From positions 62,001 through 126,000 of the forward strand of contig NZ_LR882035.1 of the NCBI RefSeq assembly GCF_904528075.1: 64,000 nt of DNA. The letters are read 5' to 3'. The stretch is from Agreia sp. COWG. GTDB lineage: Bacteria > Actinomycetota > Actinomycetes > Actinomycetales > Microbacteriaceae. Positions 41,482 to 50,376 of the stretch are shown piece after piece; the stretch's first letter is position 1, and each line of letters starts with the position of its first letter. The notes under the pieces were generated by a model, which was not told the origin of the DNA, ran no database searches, and saw only the letters and a program-made list of their open reading frames with translations. The position numbers were made by a program, and so were the translations under genes.

Positions 41482-41542
41482 TGTGCCCGAACACCCTCGT
41501 TTTGCAACTATCGATGACCTCAATTGAGGGCATTCGGGCACA
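41482..41542. repeat. Single long inverted repeat upstream of cysK
   Basis: TGTGCCCGAACACCCTC (41482-41498) pairs with 41526-41542 with two mismatches in 17, around a 27-base AT-richer loop. The 353-base gap 41396-41748 between divergent trhO and cysK otherwise holds two GTGGCCACC dyads (41447-41456 and about 41467-41476) and no credible gene. Its arms share the GGGTGTT core of the two compound repeats. Lying between divergent genes, it cannot simply be a terminator. Confidence 0.6.
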
Positions 41543-41748
41543 GTCGCTGAACTCCCCGCCGCTTGCGCCCGCGCCACCCGCGCCGCGCACCGCCCGCCCG
41601 GCCGACCGGGTGAATCCTGCCATAACGTGAGCGAATTGCTGCTAGTTGCCGTAACAATGGCTGGGGGCCCTCTTCGACTCCCTAGGCTGGGAGAGTTGTC
41701 CCCTTCTCGTAGCCGAAATCCCGCGATTTCAGATAAGGATCTGCCGCC

Positions 41749-42684
41749 ATGCCCAGCATCTACAACGACATCACCGAGGTGTTCGGAAACACTCCGCTGG
41801 TTCGCCTGAACCGCGTCACCGAGGGTCTCGGAGCCACGGTGCTCGCGAAGCTCGAGTTCTACAACCCCTCCTCCAGTGTCAAGGACCGCCTCGGCGTGGC
41901 CATCGTCGACGCGGCCGAGGCGTCTGGCGAGCTGCCCCCGGGCGGGACCATCGTCGAAGGTACCTCTGGCAACACCGGCATCGCGCTCGCCATGGTCGGC
42001 GCCGCCCGCGGCTACAAGGTCATCCTCACGATGCCCGAGTCCATGTCGAAGGAGCGCCGCACGCTGCTGCGCGCCTACGGGGCCGAACTCGTTCTCACCC
42101 CTGGGCCCGAGGGTATGCGCGGCGCGGTCGAGAAGGCCGCAGAGATCGTGGCCAACACCCCCGGGGCCGTGCTGGCCAAGCAGTTCGCCAACGCCGCAAA
42201 CCCGGCCATCCACCGCGCCACAACCGGGCCCGAGATCTGGAACGCCACCGACGGCGCCGTCGATATCTTCGTGGCGGGCATCGGAACCGGCGGCACGATC
42301 ACGGGCGCCGGCAACTACCTCAAGGAACAGAAGCCCGGCCTGCAGGTCGTGGCCGTCGAGCCCGCAGAGTCGCCGATCCTCAACGGCGGGGCCCCCGGCC
42401 CGCACAAGATCCAGGGCATCGGTGCCAACTTCGTGCCCGAGGTTCTCGACCGCGAGGTCTACGACGAGGTCATCGACGTGAACATCACCCAGTCGGTCTC
42501 GATGGCGCGCCGCCTGGCCGCAGAAGAGGGAATCCTCGCCGGCATCTCGTCGGGAGCGACCGTCACCGCCGCCCTCGAGCTGGCCGGCCGCCCCGAGAAC
42601 GCGGGCAAGACCATCGTGGTCGTCATCGCGAGCTACGGTGAGCGCTACCTCTCGACCGTGCTGTACGAAGACCTGCAGGACTAG
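41749..42684 (+). CDS. cysK: Cysteine synthase A (O-acetylserine sulfhydrylase)
   Basis: 311-residue fold-type II PLP enzyme. K45 in [11 protein letters not shown] forms the Schiff base, [11 protein letters not shown] near residue 70 binds the substrate carboxylate, and [12 protein letters not shown] near residue 178 holds the phosphate. It makes cysteine from O-acetylserine and sulfide. ATG 41749 has AAGGATC upstream. The 44-base spacing to cysE suggests cotranscription; the two enzymes form the cysteine synthase complex. Confidence 0.96.
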   Translation: MPSIYNDITEVFGNTPLVRLNRVTEGLGATVLAKLEFYNPSSSVKDRLGVAIVDAAEASGELPPGGTIVEGTSGNTGIALAMVGAARGYKVILTMPESMSKERRTLLRAYGAELVLTPGPEGMRGAVEKAAEIVANTPGAVLAKQFANAANPAIHRATTGPEIWNATDGAVDIFVAGIGTGGTITGAGNYLKEQKPGLQVVAVEPAESPILNGGAPGPHKIQGIGANFVPEVLDREVYDEVIDVNITQSVSMARRLAAEEGILAGISSGATVTAALELAGRPENAGKTIVVVIASYGERYLSTVLYEDLQD

Positions 42685-42729
42685 CCGGATGCCTCCGGCG
42701 GCGTTCCGCGCGTCGGCCGAGTCCCTGGC

Positions 42730-43320
42730 GTGATCGCCCGGGGCCCGGCCGCTTTTGCGCGCGTGCGCGAGGACATCGCCACAGCTCGACGCCGCGACCC
42801 CGCGTCGCGCTCGCGGCTCGAGGTGCTGCTCAGCTACTCGGGGGTGCACGCGATCTGGGGCTATCGCCTGGCCCACGGGCTCTGGATGCGCGGCCTCCGC
42901 CTGCCCGCGCGGCTCGTCTCGCAGTACACGCGTTTTCTGACCGGCGTCGAGATCCACCCGGGCGCCGTCATCGGCCGTCGCTTCTTCATCGACCACGGCA
43001 TGGGAGTGGTGATCGGCGAGACGGCCGAGATCGGCGACGACGTGATGCTGTATCACGGGGTCACGCTCGGCGGACGCAGCACGGCGCGCGAGAAGCGGCA
43101 TCCGACCCTCGGCAACGACGTGACGGTGGGTGCCGGCGCGGTCATCCTCGGCGACCTCGTGATCGGCGCGCACTCAGTCGTCGGCGCCCAGGCCGTTGTG
43201 GTGAACGATGCGCCCGCCTACTCGGTGATCACGGGCATCCCGGCGGTGGCCCGCCCGCGCGCGCACTCGGCGGAGCCGACGGCAGAGGCCTTCTACACAG
43301 ACCCAGCCATCTACATCTGA
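42730..43320 (+). CDS. cysE: Serine O-acetyltransferase
   Basis: 196 residues, the short actinobacterial CysE. The N-terminal helices ([20 protein letters not shown]) lead into the left-handed beta-helix, with [34 protein letters not shown] near residues 75-109 (hexapeptide repeats and catalytic His). The C-terminus ends DPAIYI; an Ile-terminal tail like this docks into the CysK active site in known cysteine synthase complexes. GTG 42730. Confidence 0.95.
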   Translation: MIARGPAAFARVREDIATARRRDPASRSRLEVLLSYSGVHAIWGYRLAHGLWMRGLRLPARLVSQYTRFLTGVEIHPGAVIGRRFFIDHGMGVVIGETAEIGDDVMLYHGVTLGGRSTAREKRHPTLGNDVTVGAGAVILGDLVIGAHSVVGAQAVVVNDAPAYSVITGIPAVARPRAHSAEPTAEAFYTDPAIYI

Positions 43321-43352
43321 CGCTCAGCCGCGATGCGCTCGGAAACTACCGT

Positions 43353-43436
43353 TTCACGGATGAGGAAATTTCTCTGCTGAGCCCGTGTGTCGGGCTGCAA
43401 GCGGCGGCGTGTCGCAGGTTTTTCTTCATCCGTGAA
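43353..43436. repeat. Nested inverted repeat between cysE and an esterase gene
   Basis: TTCACGGATGAGGAAA (43353-43368) and 43421-43436 pair with one mismatch in 16; within the 52-base loop a second perfect stem, AGCCCG-TGTGT-CGGGCT (43380-43396), forms. The element lies between convergent genes and is AT-richer than its surroundings. It shares no sequence with the other palindromes. It may be a terminator or a small non-autonomous element. Confidence 0.6.
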
Positions 43437-43464
43437 TAGGGCACAGGGAGGGCGGGGCCGGCAG

Positions 43465-44430
43465 CTATGGCAGCAGGTGCTTTTTCAGGAACTCGATCGC
43501 CTGCGTCTCGTCTTCGATGCCGCCGCCCTCGTGGCCGTTGAAGGCCCATTCGGTGATCTGCTTCGGTCCGGCGTACGCGTTGTAGGCGGCATAGACCGTG
43601 GAGGCGGGGCACGTGGAATCCATGAGCGCGACCGAGAAGTGGGCCGGGGCCGTGGCGCGGCGCGCATGGAACACCGCGTCGAAGCTGCCCAGCACCTCGT
43701 AGACGGCGGCCGCCTCATGGCGGTGGGTCTTGAGGTAATCCACGATCTCGCGGTAGGGGTACGCGTCGGTGATCAGCGTGGCCCGGCCGAAGTCGCACAG
43801 AAACGGCACGAAGGCCACGACCGCTGCGAGGTCCGAGCGAAGGCCGGCAACGGCCAGCGCGAGCCCGCCTCCCTGGCTGCCCCCGGCCACCGCTATGCGC
43901 TGCGCATCGACCTGCGGCAGCTGCTTGGCGGCGTCGACGGCGCGCACGGCGTCGATGAACAGCCGGCGGTAGTAGTAGTCGTCGCGGCTCTGGATGCCCT
44001 TGGTCATCACCCCGGGGATCTGCGGGCCGCCGGGGCCGGCATCCGGTGTGTCGCCCACGCTCCACGACGCGCCCTGGCCCCGCGTGTCCATGTGCAGGTG
44101 CGCGAAGCCCGATGCGACCCAGGTGAGCGACTCCTCGGGAAGGCCGCGGCCGCCTCCGTAACCCACGTAGGTGACGACGGTGGGACGGGGCGTCGTGACG
44201 CCGGCCGGCACGCGCAGCCACGCCTTCACGTCGGAGCCGTCAGCTCCGCAGAAGGTGACGTCGTAGACGTCGATCAGGCTCAGCGTGCTCTCGACCCGTT
44301 CGCTGCGCACCTCGAGCTCGACCGCCTGCGCCTCGGCCAGCGTCGCCTGCCAGAACGCGTCGAAGTCGGCGGGCTCGGCGCCGGCGGTCTCGTGACGGCG
44401 AACGGCGTCGAGGTCTGACTCGATCAGCAT
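43465..44430 (-). CDS. Acetylxylan esterase-like alpha/beta hydrolase (CE7 type)
   Basis: 321 residues, close to the CE7 family length. The nucleophile elbow is GGSQGGGLAL near residue 175, the oxyanion/strand motif MDTRGQGASWSVGD near 108, and the C-terminal GHEGGG supplies the His. CE7 enzymes deacetylate xylo-oligosaccharides and cephalosporin C inside the cell. ATG 44430 has AAAGGAG directly upstream. It is isolated from the glycosidase operon at the window start. Specificity is not established. Confidence 0.88.
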   Translation of the reverse strand: MLIESDLDAVRRHETAGAEPADFDAFWQATLAEAQAVELEVRSERVESTLSLIDVYDVTFCGADGSDVKAWLRVPAGVTTPRPTVVTYVGYGGGRGLPEESLTWVASGFAHLHMDTRGQGASWSVGDTPDAGPGGPQIPGVMTKGIQSRDDYYYRRLFIDAVRAVDAAKQLPQVDAQRIAVAGGSQGGGLALAVAGLRSDLAAVVAFVPFLCDFGRATLITDAYPYREIVDYLKTHRHEAAAVYEVLGSFDAVFHARRATAPAHFSVALMDSTCPASTVYAAYNAYAGPKQITEWAFNGHEGGGIEDETQAIEFLKKHLLP

Positions 44431-44500
44431 TGTGCTCCTTTGCGCGGCGGACAGCTGCATCGAACCTTACCCAGGGAGTCGTCCATCGCGCGGCCAATCC

Positions 44501-44551
44501 AGGAGGAGAGCCGCGCCGACGCCACTATGGCGGCGGCGGCGCTCTCCTCCT
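44501..44551. repeat. Hairpin element, copy 2 (24+3+24; inner 20+3+20)
   Basis: Arms at 44501-44524 and 44528-44551 pair with three mismatches in 24 around a CTA loop. The inner 43 bases (44505-44547) have the same 20+3+20 design and GGAG...GCCA/TGGC...CTCC ends as 32906-32948. It follows the last gene of the GDPD-IMPase operon and precedes the esterase gene on the same strand, the expected place for a terminator. Confidence 0.72.
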
Positions 44552-44580
44552 GAATCAGCGACGCCGCTCGGGCTCGAGGG

Positions 44581-46128
44581 TCACGCGGCCATGGCGATGG
44601 CTCTGGTCCACAGCGCGTGCAGCTCGTCGGCGGCCAGTCGGTTCGCCGCGGCGAGCACCCCTCCGCTGGCCGGGAACAGCGTGTCGTCGCCGTTGATGTC
44701 GAGCACGACACCGCCGGCCTCGCGCACGATCAGCACGGCGGCCAGGTGGTCGACCGGACCGAACCTGCCGATCACCGCCCCGATTCCGTGGCCGAGGGCG
44801 ACGCCGGCCACGGTGAGCGTGCCCGATCCCATGATGCGCATCGTGCAGTAGCGCTGCGACAGCGCGTCGAGCATCGGCAGCATGCCCGGCCAGGCGGCGT
44901 GCGCGGCCAGCTCGGTGCTGACCATCGCCCCGCGCAGGGGGTCGGTCGCCGGGGCGCTCGCGGCTGCCGCAGCTGACGCGGGCTGCGGGGCGCTCGCGGC
45001 ATCCGGCTCACCGAGGGTCAACCGAACGCCGTTGGCCCACGCTCCCGCGCCGGCCTCGGCCTCGACGACCACGCCGCGCCAGGGATCGGCGACGACGCCG
45101 ACGACGGGAACGCCGTCGATCACGAGGGCGAGCGAGAAGCTCGTCCAGGGCATGCCGTTCGCGAGGTTGGCGGTGCCGTCGACGGGATCGAGGTACCAGC
45201 ACGGCAGATTCGCCTGAGCCTCGCCGCCGAACTCCTCGCCCACGAAGCTGTGATCTGCGAACTGCGCCCCGATGACGGCGCGTACGACGCGCTCGATGGC
45301 CAGGTCGATCTCTGTCACGTGATCCGCGGGGTTGGCCTTGGTCTGGACGGTTGTCACGTGGTGCTCGCGAACGTAGCCGATGGCCCACGTCGCCAGCTCG
45401 CGAGCGATGAGCCGCGCGCGCGGTTCGACCCGGATGGGCGCGTGCGCGCCGTGGTCTCTCAGGTGAAGCAGCTGCGAGAGCCGGTTGCTGGTGATGGAGT
45501 CGACCCCGATGCTGAGGAGCCACGCCATCTGCTCCTGGTCGTCGACGGTCCAGCACGAGACGCGCGCGCCGAGAGAATGGATGGCCGCGACGAGCTCTGC
45601 CCCCACGTAGACGTGCGGCAGGTTCACGAACGAGGGGTTCAGCTCGGCCAGCTCCGCCGCGGTCGGCGGGGTGGCCTCGCCCCAGGGCAGCCAGATATCG
45701 GCAGAGGCGTCGAGGCCACGGATCACCCTCATGGCGTCGAGGTGACCGCACCAGGCCACCCGGGCCGACGACGTCGACGCGGCCACGACGCGGTGGGCGG
45801 CGGAGGCCGGCTCGGGGGAGTCCATGTCGATGAGCAACAGGGGCGTCGCATCGTTCATGAGCAGCAGCGCGTCGCTCAGCAGCGGGATGCGCATCTCCCC
45901 GCCGCCGATCTCGCCGACCTCGGCGAGCGTGAGGTCGGCGATGTTCGCGTCGAGGCCCCAGAGCCTCTGCAGGGTGGTGTCGTGCAGCAGCACGACCTCG
46001 CCGTCGCGGGTGAGCCGCACGTCGACCTCGATAGTGTCGGCCCCGGCCTCGACGGCGGAGCGGATGGCATCGAGGGTGTTCTCGCGATGAACCGAGGAGT
46101 CGCCGCGGTGGGCGACGACCGCGGTCAC
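44581..46128 (-). CDS. Fusion of glycerophosphodiester phosphodiesterase and inositol monophosphatase
   Basis: 515 residues in two enzymatic domains. Residues 1-225 are GDPD: AHRGD with H7-R8, ENTLDAI, E34/D36 in IEVDVRL and H49 in LLHDTTL, all catalytic or metal positions. Residues 235-515 are an IMPase-fold phosphatase: GEEFGG (E298, E299), YLDPVDGTANLANG (D314-P-V-D317), and a later GPVDHLAA motif. An Ala/Pro-rich linker lies within the second domain (about 382-397). No signal peptide. ATG 46128 overlaps the ABC ATPase stop, making it the last gene of the importer operon. A GDPD cutting glycerophosphoinositol and a phosphatase releasing inositol would be a direct two-step route; this pairing is inference. 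Confidence 0.88.
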   Translation of the reverse strand: MTAVVAHRGDSSVHRENTLDAIRSAVEAGADTIEVDVRLTRDGEVVLLHDTTLQRLWGLDANIADLTLAEVGEIGGGEMRIPLLSDALLLMNDATPLLLIDMDSPEPASAAHRVVAASTSSARVAWCGHLDAMRVIRGLDASADIWLPWGEATPPTAAELAELNPSFVNLPHVYVGAELVAAIHSLGARVSCWTVDDQEQMAWLLSIGVDSITSNRLSQLLHLRDHGAHAPIRVEPRARLIARELATWAIGYVREHHVTTVQTKANPADHVTEIDLAIERVVRAVIGAQFADHSFVGEEFGGEAQANLPCWYLDPVDGTANLANGMPWTSFSLALVIDGVPVVGVVADPWRGVVVEAEAGAGAWANGVRLTLGEPDAASAPQPASAAAAASAPATDPLRGAMVSTELAAHAAWPGMLPMLDALSQRYCTMRIMGSGTLTVAGVALGHGIGAVIGRFGPVDHLAAVLIVREAGGVVLDINGDDTLFPASGGVLAAANRLAADELHALWTRAIAMAA

Positions 46129-47297
46129 GCCTTCACCCCGGCCAGCACGCGCGCCGTGCGGGCGCGGCCGTCGACGAGGATGCCGTCGACGTAGTGCCGC
46201 ACGTTCTCGAGGGTCACCGTTCCGCGGTCGCCGACGGCCGGCGGAACTCCGCCGGCGACGGAGCGCACCTCGATGCCGCCGGCCTCGAGCACGAGCTCGG
46301 TGAAGTGTCCGTGCGGAAGCACCCGCCGCACCTCGACCGGCGTCGCACCGGGGCGCTGCACGCCCGCTGCCGGCTCGAAGTGCACGTCTTCGGGGCGCAC
46401 GGCCCAGATCTCCGCCGGCACGTCGGAGCCCGGCGCGTCGGAGCCCGGCACGTCGGAGGTCGAGCCCGCGGCGGACGCCGAGCCGGCGGCATCCGGCATG
46501 GTGTCTGGCGCGTGGCTGAGGCTCGCGCTCTCGAACAGCGTCGGCGCGGGCATGAGGTTCATGCTGCCGATGAACGAGGCCACGAAGAGCGTGCGCGGGT
46601 GGGCGTAGAGCTCGGTCGGGGTCGATACCTGCTCGATGCGGCCCGCGTTCATCACCGCGACGCGGTCGGAGATGGCCATCGCCTCGTCTTGGTCGTGGGT
46701 GACCATCACGGTGGTGATGCCGAGACGCTGCTGGATGTCGCGGATCTCTTCGCGCACCTTGACCCGCAGCTTGGCGTCGAGGTTCGACAGCGGCTCGTCG
46801 AGCAGCAGCAGATCGGGTCGCTGCACGATCGCGCGGGCGAGGGCGGCACGCTGCTGCTCGCCGCCCGAGATGTGCGCGGGGCGGGAGTGCGCGTGGTGGG
46901 CGAGGTTCACCGTCTCGAGTGCCGCCATCACGCGCTGGGTGATCTCGGCGCGAGGAACACGCTTGATGCTCAGCGGAAAGGCCACGTTCTTGAACACAGT
47001 GAGGTGCGGCCAGAGGGCGTAGTTCTGAAAGACCATCGCGCTGGGCCTCTTATCAGGGCCCTTGTCGGTGACGTCGACGCCGCCGATGCTCACCGATCCG
47101 GTGTCGGGCTGGAGGAAGCCGGCCATCATGCGCAGGGTGGTGGTCTTGCCGCATCCGGACGGGCCGAGCAGGGCGACGAGCTCGCCCGCGGCCACGTCGA
47201 GTTCGAAGTTCTCGACGATGGTGCGGTTGCCCAGCACCTTGTTGAGCGCGGTGACGGTGAGGCCAGACCTGGTCTCGGGGGTGGAAGAAGGAGTCAT
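46125..47297 (-). CDS. ABC transporter ATP-binding protein (PotA/UgpC-type)
   Basis: 390 residues: Walker A GPSGCGKTTT near residue 39, signature ISGGEQQRAALARAI near 138, Walker B LLLLDEP near 160 and a C-terminal TOBE-like region (about 245-390) containing an Ala/Ser/Asp/Pro-rich insertion. The layout is that of polyamine/glycerol-phosphate-type importers. ATG 47297 has a GAAGAAGGA-like context reversed on the minus strand only weakly; the domain starts close by. Eight bases follow the permease stop and its own stop overlaps the fusion enzyme. Confidence 0.93.
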   Translation of the reverse strand: MTPSSTPETRSGLTVTALNKVLGNRTIVENFELDVAAGELVALLGPSGCGKTTTLRMMAGFLQPDTGSVSIGGVDVTDKGPDKRPSAMVFQNYALWPHLTVFKNVAFPLSIKRVPRAEITQRVMAALETVNLAHHAHSRPAHISGGEQQRAALARAIVQRPDLLLLDEPLSNLDAKLRVKVREEIRDIQQRLGITTVMVTHDQDEAMAISDRVAVMNAGRIEQVSTPTELYAHPRTLFVASFIGSMNLMPAPTLFESASLSHAPDTMPDAAGSASAAGSTSDVPGSDAPGSDVPAEIWAVRPEDVHFEPAAGVQRPGATPVEVRRVLPHGHFTELVLEAGGIEVRSVAGGVPPAVGDRGTVTLENVRHYVDGILVDGRARTARVLAGVKA

Positions 47298-47305
47298 GGT
47301 GGGGC

Positions 47306-48121
47306 CTATCGAATCTGGAAGCCCTCGGCCAGGCGCCCGCCCATGATGTAGCGGCGGGCGAACAGCAGAAGGGCCACGGAGGGAATGGAGAGCAGGATCG
47401 CGAAGACCGCGGCGACCTGCTTGGGGTAGTTCAGAACGAGGGAGTACATCTCGGTGGGCATGGTCATGTAGGTGGGCGCGCCCACGAGGTAGGTGCCCTG
47501 GGCCTCGTCGAAGGCGGCGAGGAACGACATGAGAATGGCCACCAGGATGCCGGGCAGCGCGAGTGGCAGGGTCACGCGCACGAAGGTGCGGATGCGCCCG
47601 GCGCCGGCATCGCGTGCCGCCTCCTCGAGGGCGCGTGGAACCGAGCTGAACGCGGCCGCGGGAATCCAGGTCATGAACACCACGGTGCCCACCAGCTGCA
47701 CGATCACGATTCCGGCGATCGTGTTCATGAGGTGGAGGCCGTAGAACAGGGAGGCCATCGAGACGAACAGGCCCATCTTGGGAAACGCGTTCGTGGCGAA
47801 CAGGCCCACCAAGAAGATGCGCCGGCCCGGAAACTCGAAGCGCGAGAAGGCGTAGGCCGCGGGCAGGCACACGACGGCCGAGACCAGCACGGTGAGCGGC
47901 GCGAAGTACAGCGAGTTGCGCACCGCGGCGCCCAGCTCGGCGTCTTCGAACACCACCGACCACCAGTGCAGCGTGAGCCCGGCCGGAAGAAGGCTGGGGT
48001 AGTCCCACGACGTGGCGAAGGCGTGTACCGCCAGCCAGAGCAGCGGGCCGAGGATGAACACCGCCACCACGGCGCAGAGCGCACCCGTGACGACGCCGCG
48101 GGAGAGGAAGCCTATGCGCAT
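47306..48121 (-). CDS. ABC transporter permease (PotC/ThiP-type, second subunit)
   Basis: 271 residues with six membrane segments and the EAA loop EEAARDAGAGRIRTFVRVTLP near residue 165. TSWDYPSLLPAGLTLHWW near the N-terminus is typical of PotC/PhnV-like subunits. ATG 48121 overlaps the stop of the first permease by one base (TGATG). Companion to the permease upstream. Confidence 0.92.
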   Translation of the reverse strand: MRIGFLSRGVVTGALCAVVAVFILGPLLWLAVHAFATSWDYPSLLPAGLTLHWWSVVFEDAELGAAVRNSLYFAPLTVLVSAVVCLPAAYAFSRFEFPGRRIFLVGLFATNAFPKMGLFVSMASLFYGLHLMNTIAGIVIVQLVGTVVFMTWIPAAAFSSVPRALEEAARDAGAGRIRTFVRVTLPLALPGILVAILMSFLAAFDEAQGTYLVGAPTYMTMPTEMYSLVLNYPKQVAAVFAILLSIPSVALLLFARRYIMGGRLAEGFQIR

Positions 48122-49071
48122 CAGACCCGACCTTCTTTCTTTGCCGATCGAAAGTTCGCCCACACGTAGAAGAACGCGATTCCGGATGCGAGTACGAAGA
48201 CCACGACGGCCATCACGATCGCCTGCTGCGGGTGGTTGAACGCCTGGAAGTACTTGGAGATGTCGACGCCCAGCATGCTCGGCGCGTTCGGGCCGGTGAA
48301 GTAGGGAACGGTGAACGAACCGAGCACTCCGATGGCGGTGAACGTGGTGGCGATCACGAGGGGGATCGCGCTCAGGGGAACGAGAACCCGCGTAATGATC
48401 GCGAACGACGAGGCACCGGCATCCCGGGCCGCCTCGATCATGGCGTCGGGAATCGACTGCACGCCCGAGGTGGCCATGAGGGTGGCGAACGGCAGGCTGG
48501 TCCACACCGAGCCGATGACCACGGCCACGGTCGTGTAGCCCCAGGTCGGCCCGGTTAGGCCGACCAGCGCGAAGACCGTGCGAATGAATCCGTCACCGGA
48601 GTAAAAGGTCAGGATGGCCCACGACGCGATCACGACGGGGATGAAGAGGGGCACCACCGCGAGCCCTGCGAAGATGCTGGCGAGTCGGCCGCCGCGCAGG
48701 CGCAGGTTGAGCGCGATTCCGAGCGCCAACGCGAGCACGATCGCGGTGGACACGACGGTCACGCCGACCGTCACGCCGAGGTCGCGGGCGAAGCGGGGGT
48801 CGGTGAAGACGTCGACGTAGGCCTGGGCTGTTCCCCACCAGCTGGTCGCCTCGCGGGTGTTGAGTCCGATCGATGCGATCGTCGAGTTGAGGCCGCCGGT
48901 GTGGCCGAGGCTGAAGCCCACGGCCAGCACGACGGGGACGCCCACGAAGAGGGCGAGCAGCACTACCGGTGGCAGGGCCATGGCGAGGCCGATACCCGAG
49001 CGGCGGGCCTCAGAGGAGACCCGCCGCGGAGTACCGACCGGGGCGCGACGCCCCGATCGGATGGCCGTCAC
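48121..49071 (-). CDS. ABC transporter permease (PotB/PhnU-type, first subunit)
   Basis: 316 residues; a basic N-terminus, six predicted membrane segments and the EAA loop EAARDAGASSFAIITRVLVP near residue 215. PotB-like segments such as PFATLMATSGVQSIPDAM precede it. GTG 49071 overlaps the binding-protein stop by four bases (GTGA). Transports a small organic molecule; the family covers polyamines, thiamine, phosphonates, iron and glycerol phosphodiesters. Confidence 0.92.
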   Translation of the reverse strand: MTAIRSGRRAPVGTPRRVSSEARRSGIGLAMALPPVVLLALFVGVPVVLAVGFSLGHTGGLNSTIASIGLNTREATSWWGTAQAYVDVFTDPRFARDLGVTVGVTVVSTAIVLALALGIALNLRLRGGRLASIFAGLAVVPLFIPVVIASWAILTFYSGDGFIRTVFALVGLTGPTWGYTTVAVVIGSVWTSLPFATLMATSGVQSIPDAMIEAARDAGASSFAIITRVLVPLSAIPLVIATTFTAIGVLGSFTVPYFTGPNAPSMLGVDISKYFQAFNHPQQAIVMAVVVFVLASGIAFFYVWANFRSAKKEGRV

Positions 49072-50234
49072 TGTCCGGGAACCTTCGCGTCCCACAGGTT
49101 GTTCATGTCAGATGCCATCTGGCTGTAGTACGTCGGGCGCAGTGCCGACGGGTCGGCGGCCGCGAACTTGTCCTTCAGATCGGCGGGAACGTTGTCGAGC
49201 GAGATCACCGGGTAGCCGGCGATCGTGGTGGCGATCAGTGCCTGGCCCTCGGGAGAGAGCACGTAGTCGGCCAGCTTCTGTGCAACGTCTTTGTGGGAGG
49301 CGGTCTTGGGAATGCCGAGGAACGAGGCGCTTCCGGTGAACGACGGGTTCGAGATCTGCGCGTACTTGATATTCGCGGGCAGCGTTCCGGTCTTCTGCGC
49401 CGTGATGACCTGGTCGCTCCAGACCGGGGCCATCTCGATGGCGCCCGTGCCGAGCAGCTCGAGAACCTGGTTGTTGCCGTTGGGGTAGACGCCCTGCTGG
49501 TACATCGAGGAGCCGAGGCTCTTCAGCTCGTCGAAGCCCTTGTCCCACTCGCCCTCGAGAGACTGGTCGTAGCTCGTGGTCATGGTGGTGCGCGAGGCAT
49601 CGGAGACGTACTTGTCGAGCACGGTGGTCACGAAGGCCGCGCCCGATCCGCCGGTGGAGGGGGAGTTGTAGGTGAACTGGCCGGGGTTGGCGGTGATCCA
49701 CTTCAGCAGCTCGTCGAGCGTGGTGGGCGGGGTGGTCACCTTGGTGCTGTCGTAGGCCAAGAGCACGGAGGAGGCGCGGTAGGGGATCCCGAAGCCGGCG
49801 CCGGCCTTGACCGTGGTGTCGGGCACCGTGGCGAGGTTCGGGATGGTGTCTGCCGAGACGCCCTCGAGCAGGCCGGCCTTGCCGGCGGCCTGGATGAAGC
49901 CCGAGTCGACGAGGTCGAAGCCGGGGTCGTCTCCGGCCTTCACCGAGCTGGTCAGCTTGGCGAGGGTCTGCGCGTCGTGCTCGCCGTGCAGGTCGAGCGT
50001 GGTCGTGACGGAGGCGCCGGGGTTCGCCTTCTCGAAGGCGGGGATGATGGCGTCCGTCCAGAGGCTCTGCACATTGGTGTCGCCTGAGATGAACACGGTG
50101 GCGGTGCCCTTGGCATCGGTGACGGCGTGGGAGGTGGCGGCGACGTCGGTGCTGGCGGTGGGGGCGCAGCCGGCCAGCGCGAGCGCCACCGCTGCGGCAG
50201 CGGAGAGGGTAAGCAGGGAACGACGGGGGATCAC
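49068..50234 (-). CDS. ABC transporter substrate-binding lipoprotein (family 1)
   Basis: 388 residues. The signal ends in LALAGC (C23), so this is a lipoprotein. GTATVFISGDTNVQSLWTD begins domain 1; later ALIATTIAGYPVISLDNVP is typical of family 1 binding proteins related to PotD/UgpB/iron-type. GTG 50234 has AAGGAC nine bases upstream, while an upstream open frame crosses the operator region. First gene of the operon and divergent from its LacI-type regulator. Ligand unknown; the downstream GDPD-IMPase suggests a glycerophosphodiester. Confidence 0.9.
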   Translation of the reverse strand: MIPRRSLLTLSAAAAVALALAGCAPTASTDVAATSHAVTDAKGTATVFISGDTNVQSLWTDAIIPAFEKANPGASVTTTLDLHGEHDAQTLAKLTSSVKAGDDPGFDLVDSGFIQAAGKAGLLEGVSADTIPNLATVPDTTVKAGAGFGIPYRASSVLLAYDSTKVTTPPTTLDELLKWITANPGQFTYNSPSTGGSGAAFVTTVLDKYVSDASRTTMTTSYDQSLEGEWDKGFDELKSLGSSMYQQGVYPNGNNQVLELLGTGAIEMAPVWSDQVITAQKTGTLPANIKYAQISNPSFTGSASFLGIPKTASHKDVAQKLADYVLSPEGQALIATTIAGYPVISLDNVPADLKDKFAAADPSALRPTYYSQMASDMNNLWDAKVPGQ

Positions 50235-50260
50235 GGTGTGGGTCCTTCGGGTCGGGTGGT

Positions 50261-50277
50261 CGATGCGAATCGCATCG
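50261..50277. promoter_or_regulatory. Palindromic operator candidate O1
   Basis: CGATGCGA-A-TCGCATCG is a perfect 8+1+8 dyad in the gap between the binding-protein gene and the LacI-type regulator, about 27 bases upstream of the binding-protein start. Confidence 0.5.
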
Positions 50278-50314
50278 TTTCGATGGTGCGGGCCGATGGT
50301 GTATTCATGCTTAA

Positions 50315-50326
50315 CGCAACGTTGCG
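50315..50326. promoter_or_regulatory. LacI-type operator candidate O2
   Basis: CGCAACGTTGCG is a perfect 12-base dyad with the central CG typical of LacI/GalR operators, in the divergent gap. On the minus strand it falls between a TCGACA (-35-like, 50330-50335) and TAAGCA (-10-like), where binding would block transcription of the importer operon. Confidence 0.6.
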
Positions 50327-50376
50327 ATTTGTCGACGTCACGGCCAACAGGCCCTGGGAAGAAGCTGCGCGTCGAT

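Noticed and set aside
41396..41748. 72-codon minus-strand frame (41405-41623) before cysK
   Set aside because: It runs through the inverted repeat, lacks a ribosome-binding site and has no protein-like composition.
29531..43436. CRISPR array from repeated palindromes
   Set aside because: Copies are single, kilobases apart, without regular spacers or cas genes.
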